Assembly (NCBI GenBank): GCA_964649825.1
Contig: CAZYQW010000023.1
Location: 1 to 64,000, forward strand
Direction of reading: 5' to 3'
Source of the DNA: CAZYQW01 sp964649825
GTDB lineage: Bacteria > Planctomycetota > B15-G4 > JADJEK01
DNA: 64,000 bases
Part shown: positions 8,601 to 17,355 of the stretch, in pieces
How positions within the stretch are numbered: position 1 is the first letter of the stretch
Layout of the letters: each line of letters opens with the position of its first letter
The notes under the pieces: generated by a model
What the model was told of the DNA's origin: nothing
The model's input: only the letters and a program-made list of their open reading frames with translations
The model's database searches: none
Translations under genes and position numbers: made by a program

Positions 8601-10418
8601 TCATGGGCGAATCGGAATCACGGCCGACGACAGCCATCGAACCTCCGCGCCGCGCTCGTCTTCCGTCAAGGACCGCCACAGCTCGCGCAGCTCGATGTCG
8701 ACCAGCGGATGGCCGTTCTGGTGGGCTCGGAGGAGCGTGCGGAGGCGACCCGCGCGGTAGTCCTCGTCCGCGGCCAGATCGGTCGCCACGATGCACCGAA
8801 TCACCCCGAGCCCCAGGCCCGACGGGTCGCGCGCCGACCACCCGACGAAGTCGTCGAAGACTCCACCCGTCCAGCCTCGCGCGCCGTGTCTCGCGAGGAC
8901 GAGCGCGAGTGCGCCCTCCGCGCGGGTTCCCGCCAGTTGCCCGATGACGTGGGCGAGATCGATCGCGTCGCGTTCGGGTCGTGCCGCCGCGGCGAGCGCG
9001 GACGTCGCCCACTCGAGCGTCGTCGCCGGCCGCGGGCCTACCATCGCCGCGGGATCGCCGTCGCGGAGGCGAAGGAGCGCGAGCCCGATCGCGCGCGCGC
9101 CCGCGTCGGCTGAGTCGAGCAACGGAGCCAGCGGCAGTCCGACCGCACGATCGAGGTCGACAAGGACCTCGATCGCGGTGCGCAGCGACCCCCCGTCCAG
9201 GCCGCGCGCCACCGCCTCCACGATCCGGGCGGCGTACACGGACGAGCCGGGATGGAGCTCCGCGAGCGCAAGGCTCGCATCGAGCGGAGCGGGGCCGAGC
9301 ACCGCGGCGGCGAGCCGGTCCGTCATCTCGACGAGCCGGCAGCGGGCGGCGAGGAAGCAGCCGGACCGCATACGCGCCAGCTCGTCCGACGCGAGAAGGC
9401 GGGGCGTCAGGCGCCGCGCGACGTCGCCCCGATCGGCGAGCTCGAGCAACGTGCGGAAACGAATCTCGGCGGGAGCGCCGGCCGCGAGCCGCTCCCAGTA
9501 CGCGTCGTCGTCGGCGTCCCGCGCGAGAAGCCCGATCACGGCGTACCCCGCGCGCTCCAGAGGAAGGGCCGCGTCGGTCGCGCCCGGAAGCCGCAACCCG
9601 GCGAACAAACGCGAACGCTCCACGGCGTCGGACTCGACGAGCAGGCGCGTGAGGAGCCTCGCCGCCGCCACGTCCTCCGGCACCGTCGCCGCCGCGTCCT
9701 CGTGCTCCGCCGGGTCGGTCGGTGGATCCTCGACGGCGTGCGTCCCTTTCCGATGCGCCTCGGCGAAGTCGGCCGTGACGACGAGGCGCACCGGTCCGAC
9801 GTCGAGGGTCTCGAGGCGCCGCGCGGCGAGAACGCGGACCAGGATCCCGGCCGCGGTCCCCGGCACGAGTTCGGCCGGCTCGACCGCTGCGATCGCGTCG
9901 AGGTCGAGGTCGGGGCTGGCCACGATCGGCTTGACCGGCTCCGCGACCCGCGAGAGCCACTCGATGACGTGGAGCAAGGGGACGTCGTCCCCCACCGGCC
10001 ACGCGAGGCCGGTGACGACGCTCGCGGAGAACGGGCTCGGGTCGGAGTTCCCGTCGCGAAGATCTTCGCGTGCGACGCGCCTCGCCACCTCGTGGAGCAG
10101 CAGCGACTCGAGCAACGCGGTGGCGCCCGACGCCACCGGACCGGGCTCGCCCGCCGCCACGCAAGACAACGACGGCGCCGCCCACGGCGTCCGCGTCACC
10201 GCGTCACGCAGTTGGAGCTTTACCTCGGCCGGAAGGGCGGCGACGTCGGCCAGCAACGCGGTCAGCCGCACGGGATCGGCGAGCCACGCGGACAGCTCAC
10301 GCACGGCGCGGTCGCGCACGGCGCGATCGGTGGAGACGATCTCGTCGCAGAACCGCTGCACGTCCGACTCGACCGGGAGCACGAGGGCGCCGGCGATCAG
10401 GATCGACGCGCCGATCAC
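8601..10418 (-). CDS. Exported HEAT-like helical repeat protein
   Basis: The gene overlaps the kinase stop codon as GTGA, so a GTG start at 10418 is used, giving 605 residues. The N-terminus is a signal peptide or anchor (IGASILIAGALVLP). The rest is alanine/leucine/arginine-rich helices in repeated pairs, such as LRDGDPAAM and VVTGLAWP-type segments, resembling degenerate HEAT repeats. No catalytic motif is visible. Translational coupling to the upstream Ser/Thr kinase suggests that the two act together, perhaps at the membrane face where the kinase's C-terminal half lies. Function unknown. Confidence 0.72.
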   Translation of the reverse strand: MIGASILIAGALVLPVESDVQRFCDEIVSTDRAVRDRAVRELSAWLADPVRLTALLADVAALPAEVKLQLRDAVTRTPWAAPSLSCVAAGEPGPVASGATALLESLLLHEVARRVAREDLRDGNSDPSPFSASVVTGLAWPVGDDVPLLHVIEWLSRVAEPVKPIVASPDLDLDAIAAVEPAELVPGTAAGILVRVLAARRLETLDVGPVRLVVTADFAEAHRKGTHAVEDPPTDPAEHEDAAATVPEDVAAARLLTRLLVESDAVERSRLFAGLRLPGATDAALPLERAGYAVIGLLARDADDDAYWERLAAGAPAEIRFRTLLELADRGDVARRLTPRLLASDELARMRSGCFLAARCRLVEMTDRLAAAVLGPAPLDASLALAELHPGSSVYAARIVEAVARGLDGGSLRTAIEVLVDLDRAVGLPLAPLLDSADAGARAIGLALLRLRDGDPAAMVGPRPATTLEWATSALAAAARPERDAIDLAHVIGQLAGTRAEGALALVLARHGARGWTGGVFDDFVGWSARDPSGLGLGVIRCIVATDLAADEDYRAGRLRTLLRAHQNGHPLVDIELRELWRSLTEDERGAEVRWLSSAVIPIRP

Positions 10419-13400
10419 GGCAGGTCCGTCCCCGCCACGACTCCACGCAGCCGCACGTCGTCGAGCGAGATCGGAGTCTTCGAGCGGATCTCGAGCGTCG
10501 TCTTGCGCGGCTTGTCCGCCGTGCGGAGCCGGTAGACGACGTCGCCATCGACCTTGAGCAGACACTCCGATGGCGTCCCCGGCGTCCACTCGACCTCGAC
10601 GCGATAGCGCTCGCCGCGCTTCAACGTGAACTCGCGAACCGGCCCCGCGCCGCGCTTCGCCGGCTTCGTCTCGCCGATCGCCGGCTCGTAGACGTACCCC
10701 CGGAAGTCGTCCAGGTCGCCCGACCACGCGTTCACCTGGCCGCCGCCTCCCTCTTCGCCGAACGAACGGATCACGAAACAGATCGAGAAGATCCGCAAGC
10801 CGACGAGCGCGGGTTCCGGCTGCTCGTAGGGACAGTCGAGCTCGAACGAGACGCGGGCGGGTTCGTTCGGGTCGAACGGCAGCACGCGCTCGACGCCGGG
10901 TCGATTCACGAAGTCATCGGCGCGGCCCGCCTTCGTCGTGGACGGAACCGACGTGAGGCGCCCGGATCGGATCGCCCACTCCGGCCCCGGAAGCCTGAAG
11001 TCGTCCAGCTCGCGCGAGGTGTCGAACGAGTACGCGAACTCGACGACGTCTCCCGGCAGGAACGAGACGGTCGCCGCGGACTCGCGACGCACGACGGCCC
11101 GGCGCGCCTCGACCTTCTCGATCCGCGCCGCCTTGTCGCGTGCCCGACGCAGCTCGGCGAGACGCGGGGCGACGACGTCGACGCGACGCAGGTCGGGATC
11201 GTGCAGGATCCGGTCGGCGATTCGACCGTACTCGTCGGCGCGCCCCAACGCGAGCACTCGGTCGAACGCCTCCAGCTCCGCGCGCGCTCGATCCTCGCGA
11301 CCCGACGCCTCGTTCAACTGCTCGCGGTTCCGCTGGGCGAGGACGGGCGCGATCGCGCTCGATGCCTCGGGTTCACCTTCGGTCCGCTGCGCGAGCAGCG
11401 CAAGGCCCGCGCCGTCATCGCCGAAATGCAGAACCAACGCCGACGCGAGCGGTGGGGCGAGCGGCCCGGCCAGGCGTACCCACTCGGACGGCTCGATCTC
11501 GGCGAAGTCCACGTTGAACGCCGGCGATCCGAACACGAGACGCCGATCGCCGCGCTCGACGGCACGAAGTACGCCCTGCCGAAGGATGCCCCGTACGCGG
11601 ACCCCCGTCTTCCGGCCGACGTCGTGGTCGAACGCATCCCAGACCGCCCGCTCGAGGCGCTCGAACGAATCGACCCCCTTGACGAGCAGCGCGAGCCACG
11701 GATCCTCGACCTCCGCGCCGAGCTCCGCCGCCACCCGACGCGCGGCAGCGACGTCCCGCGCTCGGTACGCGTCTTCGAGCGCGGGACGGAGGCGAGCCTC
11801 GATCTCGAGGCGGCGGAGACGCTCCAGCTCCATCCGCTCTTGATCGAGCAGCTCGGCCTTCTCCTCGAGTGCGCGCGTGATCGGGCCCGGCTCGCCGGGG
11901 AACTCGTCGAGGCCGACGCCGAGCGCGTCCTCGACGGTGGCCTGGAGTCGACCTCGGATCTGCTCCTTGGTCGCCGCGTCCAGATCCTCCTCCGCCGCGG
12001 CCGTCTCGATCGCGCCGAGCGCGAGCGCACGAGCTCCTTCGATCGGTCGCTCGACGCGCAGCAGGCGAATGCGCTTCAACGCCGACCCGTACGACTGGAG
12101 GGCAGTCGCGAACCACGCGTCCGATGGGGCTGGCTCGCGCGCCTCGGGCACGATCGTCTGCACGCCTTCGACGAAGCAGCGCAGCACGCGCGCGTCGATG
12201 TCCCGGGCGACGTCGTCGATCTGCGCCTCGATGCCGCGGTAGTCACGTCCTTCGAGGCGCACCTGCAGGTCGGCGAGCAGCCGGTCGAGGTCGAGCGCGA
12301 TTGCACCGTCCGCGGCCCGACGGACGCCGCTGACGAGCTCCTGCTCGACTCGTTGCCGCTCCACGGAGGTGATTCCATCGACCGCGTCCCGCAGCTCGCT
12401 CGGCAGGTCATCGCGCGCCGCACCGAACTCCGGGAGCAACGTCGCGCGGACCGTCGAATCGAACGCTTCGACCGCGGATTCGAAGTCGCCGGTGGCCACG
12501 GCCCGGCGTGCGCTGGATGCCGCGCGCACCGCGATCAAAGCCGCGCGGCGTTCGACCTCCTCGATGACCGCGGCGGCGAACGGCGACGCGAGCGGTTCCT
12601 CCCCGAGCCGGGACCATGCGTCCCGCGCCGAGACGCGTCCCGAACGAAGGTCCGCCGCCGAGAACGGCTCCGTCGACGGCGCGACGTCCGCGTCGTTCGA
12701 CTCGGCCGGCATCGATCCGCGGAGACGCAACGTCGCGATTCCTGCCGCAAGGATCAGGACGCCGAGCCCCGCGTACGGCAGCCACGCCGGAAACCGCCGC
12801 TCGGGCGAGGGGCCGGCCGCTCGCTCCCAGCTGATGCCGGGGAGCGACTCGAACTCGCCGCTCCGGACGCGTTCGAGATCGCCGATCGCTTCGCCCGCGT
12901 CGCGATAGCGCATCCGTGGGTCGCGGGCCATGAGGCGGGCGATGATCCGCGACAACGCGCGGTTCAGATCGGGTCGGTGAGTCTCGGGCGGCAGGACGCG
13001 GGAGAAGACGATGTGGCTGATCACTTCGGTGAGGGTCTCGCCCGCATGTGGCGTGACTCCCGTGACCATGTGGTAGAGCGTCGCGCCGAGCGAGTAGAGA
13101 TCGCTGCGCTCGTCCGCCTGCCGCGGGTTCTTCGCCTGCTCGGGCGACAGGTACTGCGGCGTTCCAACCATCGTGCCGCTACGCGTCAGGTTCAGCCCCT
13201 CGTCCGCGCGCGCGAGGCCGAAGTCGGTCAGCTTCACGCGCCCGTCGCGGGAGAGCAGGACGTTGCCAGGCTTCACGTCGCGGTGGATGACTCCGTGCGC
13301 GTGGGCGTGCCCGAGGCCGCGCGCCACGCCGATGGCAACGTCGATCGCGACCGCCTCGTCGAGCTGCCCCACTCGGTCCAGGCGGTCCTTCAGGCTCTCG

Positions 13401-13690
13401 CCGTCGACGTGCTCGAGAACGAGGTAGAACGTCCGACCCTGCTCGCCGAAGTCGAAACAACGCACGACGTTGTCATGGTCGAGACGCGCGAGCACCTTCG
13501 CCTCGCGCGAAAGACGAGAGACCGCGTTCTGCGAGGAGCGGTCCGAGACCGAGAAGACCTTCAACGCGACGCGCCGATCGAGCGCCTCGTGGCGCGCCGC
13601 GTAGACCTGGCTCGTCCCGCCGCGTCCGAGGAAGCCCTCGATCTCGTAGCCGGCGATCCGGACCGACCCAGGACGACTCGACTCGGTCAT
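10415..13690 (-). CDS. Transmembrane serine/threonine protein kinase (PknB type)
   Basis: This 1,091-residue protein has an N-terminal Hanks-type kinase domain: glycine loop LGRGGTSQV (about 21-29), VALK with Lys44, catalytic HRDVKPGN (136-143), DFG (156-158) and SPEQ (182-185). A single transmembrane helix follows (about 303-322). The 770-residue part after the helix is charged, largely helical and coiled-coil-like, and ends in a beta-rich segment (about 890-1090) that resembles a concanavalin/laminin-G sandwich; the last assignment is tentative. The start is 4 bp after the upstream gene's stop and the end overlaps the HEAT-like gene by 4 bp. Expected role: sensing outside the cytoplasm and phosphorylating cytoplasmic targets, plausibly the FHA regulator next door. 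Confidence 0.93.
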   Translation of the reverse strand: MTESSRPGSVRIAGYEIEGFLGRGGTSQVYAARHEALDRRVALKVFSVSDRSSQNAVSRLSREAKVLARLDHDNVVRCFDFGEQGRTFYLVLEHVDGESLKDRLDRVGQLDEAVAIDVAIGVARGLGHAHAHGVIHRDVKPGNVLLSRDGRVKLTDFGLARADEGLNLTRSGTMVGTPQYLSPEQAKNPRQADERSDLYSLGATLYHMVTGVTPHAGETLTEVISHIVFSRVLPPETHRPDLNRALSRIIARLMARDPRMRYRDAGEAIGDLERVRSGEFESLPGISWERAAGPSPERRFPAWLPYAGLGVLILAAGIATLRLRGSMPAESNDADVAPSTEPFSAADLRSGRVSARDAWSRLGEEPLASPFAAAVIEEVERRAALIAVRAASSARRAVATGDFESAVEAFDSTVRATLLPEFGAARDDLPSELRDAVDGITSVERQRVEQELVSGVRRAADGAIALDLDRLLADLQVRLEGRDYRGIEAQIDDVARDIDARVLRCFVEGVQTIVPEAREPAPSDAWFATALQSYGSALKRIRLLRVERPIEGARALALGAIETAAAEEDLDAATKEQIRGRLQATVEDALGVGLDEFPGEPGPITRALEEKAELLDQERMELERLRRLEIEARLRPALEDAYRARDVAAARRVAAELGAEVEDPWLALLVKGVDSFERLERAVWDAFDHDVGRKTGVRVRGILRQGVLRAVERGDRRLVFGSPAFNVDFAEIEPSEWVRLAGPLAPPLASALVLHFGDDGAGLALLAQRTEGEPEASSAIAPVLAQRNREQLNEASGREDRARAELEAFDRVLALGRADEYGRIADRILHDPDLRRVDVVAPRLAELRRARDKAARIEKVEARRAVVRRESAATVSFLPGDVVEFAYSFDTSRELDDFRLPGPEWAIRSGRLTSVPSTTKAGRADDFVNRPGVERVLPFDPNEPARVSFELDCPYEQPEPALVGLRIFSICFVIRSFGEEGGGGQVNAWSGDLDDFRGYVYEPAIGETKPAKRGAGPVREFTLKRGERYRVEVEWTPGTPSECLLKVDGDVVYRLRTADKPRKTTLEIRSKTPISLDDVRLRGVVAGTDLP

Positions 13691-13694
13691 GCGC

Positions 13695-15248
13695 CTACTT
13701 CAGCTTCTTCATGGCGAACTTGCGAAGCTCCTGATCGACGACGGGGATGTCCTTCTCCTCGACGACCTGGAACGCGTGGATGATCGCCTGGAGCGAGTCG
13801 ACGTGCCCCGGCAGCGGGCTTCCCTTGGGCCACCGATCGCGAATCGCGTCGAAGAAACGCTTCAGCGTGCCGTCGCCCATCGTTCGCCAGCGCATGTAGA
13901 GACACATCCCCTTGGCGACGTCCATCTGGACGAGATCGCTGAAGTCTCGCCGCACCGCCTGATCGAGCGGCGTGTCGGCGAGCTTCCGCATCGATTCACG
14001 CAGCGCCTCGGTCCACTGCCCGTCCTCGAAGAACTTGAGCTCGTCCGTCTGCAACGACCGCTCATAACGTCCGCTGCCGAGCGTGAAGACGACGTTCTTC
14101 TTCAGCAGGTCGAACTCGAACAGCGCCGCGAACGATTCGTCGAAGAACGGCGGCAGCGTGTTGACGTCGTACCGGTACCGATTGATGAGGATGTGCCCCA
14201 TCATGTTCGCGCACTGCGCCGCCGTCAGCGAGCCGCCGCGGTTCGCCATGTACGTCGCTCCCATCGACCATTCGGCGAAGCGGTAGACGCTGACCACCCG
14301 CTTGGCGCGTTCTCCCCATTCGACGCCCATTCCCCGGTGCGCGCCGCCCCACTCGACGAACTTCTCGTACGCGAACCGCATCCGGAACGCGAAGATGTCG
14401 ATTCGCTTGTCGCCGAGCCACGCGAGCCCGTCGCCGGTGTCGAACTCGCGCGCGAAGTTGGCGTATCCCCTCTCGAGCAGCGCGATCAGCTTCTCCGCGA
14501 AATCGCCCTCGATATCGGTGTAGACCGTGACGTGGTCGGAGACCTCGAGCCGAAGCGGGTGTCCGATCACGTCGGAGACCTCGCGTCGCGTCTCGTCCAC
14601 CCAGTGGTCCTCGCCGCGGATCCACTGGTCTGCGACCTTCACGAAGCCGTCGCGCACCTTCGCCTCGTCCGCGGTGATCCACTCGTCATCCCGCATCACG
14701 AGCCCCTGTTCGAGCTTCACCTTCTCCTCGGGCGTGACGAACCGCCCCTCGTGCTCCACCAGCCCCTGCGCGAGCATGTCGTCGCGCCGGGAGTCCGCCT
14801 CGAACCGGTCGCGTTCCTCGGGAGTCACGTACTTGCCCTTGTACTTGACGCGTCCGAGGAGCTGGTTCGCCGCCGCGTGCATCGGGTCGATCTCGACCGT
14901 TTCGTCGAGCAGCCGCTGGAAGTCCTTCGTGAGCCGATGCTGGCGCGCGTAGAGCGCGAGATCGAAGACGCCCTCGGCGTCACCCGGCTCGAGCTCGGCC
15001 TGGCGCTTCTTCAGGGTCTCGCCCGGCGTGTCGCCGCGCTCGATCCGCGCGACGTCGGCGCGCGCGAGCTTCTGGATGCCGAACTTGGTCCGGACCTCGA
15101 TCGACTGGTCGTCTTCGACGAGGATCTCGCCGACGAGCTTCCCCCCGGATTTGAGGTGGATCGTGTCGGCGTGGGCCGATGCCGCGGTCACGGCAAGGAA
15201 CGCGAGCCCCAGGAGTCCGGATCGGAAGCGAGGCATCATACCCATCAT
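13695..15248 (-). CDS. Secreted protein with small beta module and short tandem repeats
   Basis: The 517-residue protein starts with a signal peptide (about residues 7-28, ending ASAHA-D). Residues 29-70 form a small beta module (IHLKSGGKLVGE ... ARADVARIER) that also occurs several times in the NPCBM protein at 30735-31934. Residues 134-218 hold four short repeats of the type G-x-(F/W)-(V/I)-T-x-(E/D)-E. The C-terminal 300 residues include conserved-looking aromatic blocks (EKFVEWGGAHRGMGVEW, SLTAAQCANMMGHILINRY) but no zinc-protease or other motif that I recognise. GGGAGG lies 6 nt before the ATG. It precedes the Ser/Thr kinase by 4 bp and may be its ligand or partner (inference). Confidence 0.75.
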   Translation of the reverse strand: MMGMMPRFRSGLLGLAFLAVTAASAHADTIHLKSGGKLVGEILVEDDQSIEVRTKFGIQKLARADVARIERGDTPGETLKKRQAELEPGDAEGVFDLALYARQHRLTKDFQRLLDETVEIDPMHAAANQLLGRVKYKGKYVTPEERDRFEADSRRDDMLAQGLVEHEGRFVTPEEKVKLEQGLVMRDDEWITADEAKVRDGFVKVADQWIRGEDHWVDETRREVSDVIGHPLRLEVSDHVTVYTDIEGDFAEKLIALLERGYANFAREFDTGDGLAWLGDKRIDIFAFRMRFAYEKFVEWGGAHRGMGVEWGERAKRVVSVYRFAEWSMGATYMANRGGSLTAAQCANMMGHILINRYRYDVNTLPPFFDESFAALFEFDLLKKNVVFTLGSGRYERSLQTDELKFFEDGQWTEALRESMRKLADTPLDQAVRRDFSDLVQMDVAKGMCLYMRWRTMGDGTLKRFFDAIRDRWPKGSPLPGHVDSLQAIIHAFQVVEEKDIPVVDQELRKFAMKKLK

Positions 15249-15270
15249 GGAGAACCTCCCGAGTCCACGT

Positions 15271-17235
15271 TCAACTCGACGAGTCCGAGTCGATCTCGTA
15301 CTTCTCCATCTTACGGTTGAGCGCGAAGCGGGAAATGCCGAGCACGGTCGCGGCGCGGCTCTTGTTCCCGCGCGCCTCGGCGAGGGCGCGGCGAATCTCG
15401 CGCATCTCCATCGACTGGATCCGTGCGTTCAGGTCGCCGCTCTCGTCCGGCTCCGCTGGTCCCGCTTGAACGATGTGGGGCGAGACCTGATCGACGGTGA
15501 TCGTCTGGTCGCACAGCGTGACGAGCCGCCGGATCTCGTTCTCGAGCTCGCGCACGTTGCCGGGCCAACCGTAGCGGGCGAGCACGTCGATCACGTCCGG
15601 CGACACGGCCGGGGCCGTACGCCCCGTCGCGAGCGCGACCCGTGCCGTCAAGCGCTCGACGAGGGTCGGGATGTCCTCCTTGCGGCTCCGCAGCGGCGGC
15701 AGCCGCACCGGCAGCACGTTCAGCCGATAGAACAGGTCCTCGCGGAACTCGCCCTCGGCGACCAGCATGCGCAGCTCACGGTTCGACGCGGAGACGATCC
15801 GGACGTCGACGCGGATCGGATCGGTGCGACCGAGCGGCCGGAACTCTCCCTCCTGGAGGAAGCGCAGGAGCTTCGACTGCAGCGCCGGCGACATCTCGGA
15901 GACCTCGTCGAGGAACAAGGTGCCGCCGTTGGCGCGCTCGAGCAGCCCGCGCCGGTTCGTGGCGCCCGTGAATGCTCCCTTCACCGATCCGAACAGCTCG
16001 CTCTCGAGCAGGGTCTCGGGGAGCGCGGCGCAGTTCTCCGACACGAACGGCTCCGAGCGGCGGCTCCCGAGCCGATGGACGGCCCGCGCCATCAGCTCCT
16101 TGCCCGTCCCGCTCTCGCCCTCGATCAGCACGGGGAAGTCCGACTCGATCACTCGGTCGAGCACCTCGAACACCTTGCGCATCGCCGGCGAACGTCCGAT
16201 GATCCCGACCGAGTCGTACCGCAGGTCGCCTTCGACCGCCTCCTCGCCGACCAAACGGGCCCGGACCGACGCGAGTTCCGCCTCCCGGTCGAGCACGGTG
16301 CGCCGCAGGTCGCGGTTCAGCGCCTCGAGCCGACCGCGCGCGACGGAGAGCGCGCGGTTCGAGTCCGTCAGGTCGCGGATCAGGCGCGCGTTCGCGACGG
16401 CGACGGCGGCCTGGTCGCCGAACGCCTGCAGCAGGTCCCGGTCCCGCGTCGAGAAGACCGCCGCCTCGAGGCGGTTATCGATGTAGACCACGCCGAGGAT
16501 CACGCCGCGAAAGCGGAACGGCGCGCAGAGCACCGAGCGAAGCCCGAGGTTCACGATCGACTGGACGCCGAGGAACCGATCATCCTCGCGCGCGTTGATC
16601 GAGAAGACCGCTTCGCCGGACGAGATCACCTGCTGCGCGATCGAACGAGAGACGGCGACGTCCGGGTCCTTCACGGCGTCGCCGCGGAAGTTGCGCGATG
16701 CCTCGGTCTCCAGGTTCCCCTCGGAGTCGACGAGCACGACGAACGCGCGCTCGGCGCCCGTCAGGTCGAGGACCGCGTCGAGGATGCGGTTCAGGAGCGG
16801 CATCAACTCGTGCTCGGCCGCGACGTCTCGTGCGGCCGCCGTGAGCCGCAACAGGAACGCACGTTCCTGCGACAGTTCCTTCACGAGGTCCGGCAGCGGC
16901 CGCTCGCGTCGCGCGCCGCGGTCGACCACCTGGGTCTCGCCGTGGTCCTCGTCGAAGACGATCTCGGACTCGCCGACGCGGATGACGTCTCCGGGCGCAA
17001 GGTCGAGGGCGAGCACGCGGTCGCCGTTCACGAGGGTGCCGTTCTGCGAGCCGAGATCGGTCAGGCGGATGCCACCTTCCACGCGCTCGATCGCGCAATG
17101 CACGCGCGATGCCTGTCGATCGGCGAGCGCGATGTCGTTCCCGGGCGAGCGCCCGACCGTGATCCGGGGTTTGTCGAACTCGACGGTACGGTGGTCGTCG
17201 CCGTGCCGGACCTGGAATCGCATCGGGTGGGCCAT
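15271..17235 (-). CDS. FHA-GAF sigma54-dependent transcriptional activator
   Basis: The 654-residue protein has three modules. The N-terminal FHA domain reads phosphothreonine: GRS (28-30), SRVH (43-46), LGSQNGT (61-67). A GAF domain spans about 130-285. The AAA+ sigma54-activator domain has Walker A GESGTGKE (373-380), GAFTGA (420-425), which contacts sigma54, and Walker B FLDEV (441-445). A C-terminal Fis-type helix-turn-helix follows (about 615-650, NKSRAATVLGISRFALNRKM). The start MAHPMRF sits directly before the FHA strands; other in-frame starts lie up to 57 nt upstream. It heads the same-strand signalling cluster, 22 bp from the next gene. The FHA domain suggests that the neighbouring kinase controls it. 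Confidence 0.92.
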   Translation of the reverse strand: MAHPMRFQVRHGDDHRTVEFDKPRITVGRSPGNDIALADRQASRVHCAIERVEGGIRLTDLGSQNGTLVNGDRVLALDLAPGDVIRVGESEIVFDEDHGETQVVDRGARRERPLPDLVKELSQERAFLLRLTAAARDVAAEHELMPLLNRILDAVLDLTGAERAFVVLVDSEGNLETEASRNFRGDAVKDPDVAVSRSIAQQVISSGEAVFSINAREDDRFLGVQSIVNLGLRSVLCAPFRFRGVILGVVYIDNRLEAAVFSTRDRDLLQAFGDQAAVAVANARLIRDLTDSNRALSVARGRLEALNRDLRRTVLDREAELASVRARLVGEEAVEGDLRYDSVGIIGRSPAMRKVFEVLDRVIESDFPVLIEGESGTGKELMARAVHRLGSRRSEPFVSENCAALPETLLESELFGSVKGAFTGATNRRGLLERANGGTLFLDEVSEMSPALQSKLLRFLQEGEFRPLGRTDPIRVDVRIVSASNRELRMLVAEGEFREDLFYRLNVLPVRLPPLRSRKEDIPTLVERLTARVALATGRTAPAVSPDVIDVLARYGWPGNVRELENEIRRLVTLCDQTITVDQVSPHIVQAGPAEPDESGDLNARIQSMEMREIRRALAEARGNKSRAATVLGISRFALNRKMEKYEIDSDSSS

Positions 17236-17355
17236 CGCATTCCCGTGTGCTGCAGCGTGTCGATTTGCACTCACTAGCGGGCGGTTCAGCACGGGTAACG
17301 TGCTTTATTGCCCGCATGTCAGACCTAGGCGTGCGAAAAAGCTCTGACGGTCGGG

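Noticed and set aside
10070..13783. Very long plus-strand open frame opposite the Ser/Thr kinase
   Set aside because: It is an antisense shadow caused by high GC at third codon positions. It is Arg/Ala/Asp-rich with no motif, while the minus strand encodes a clear kinase.
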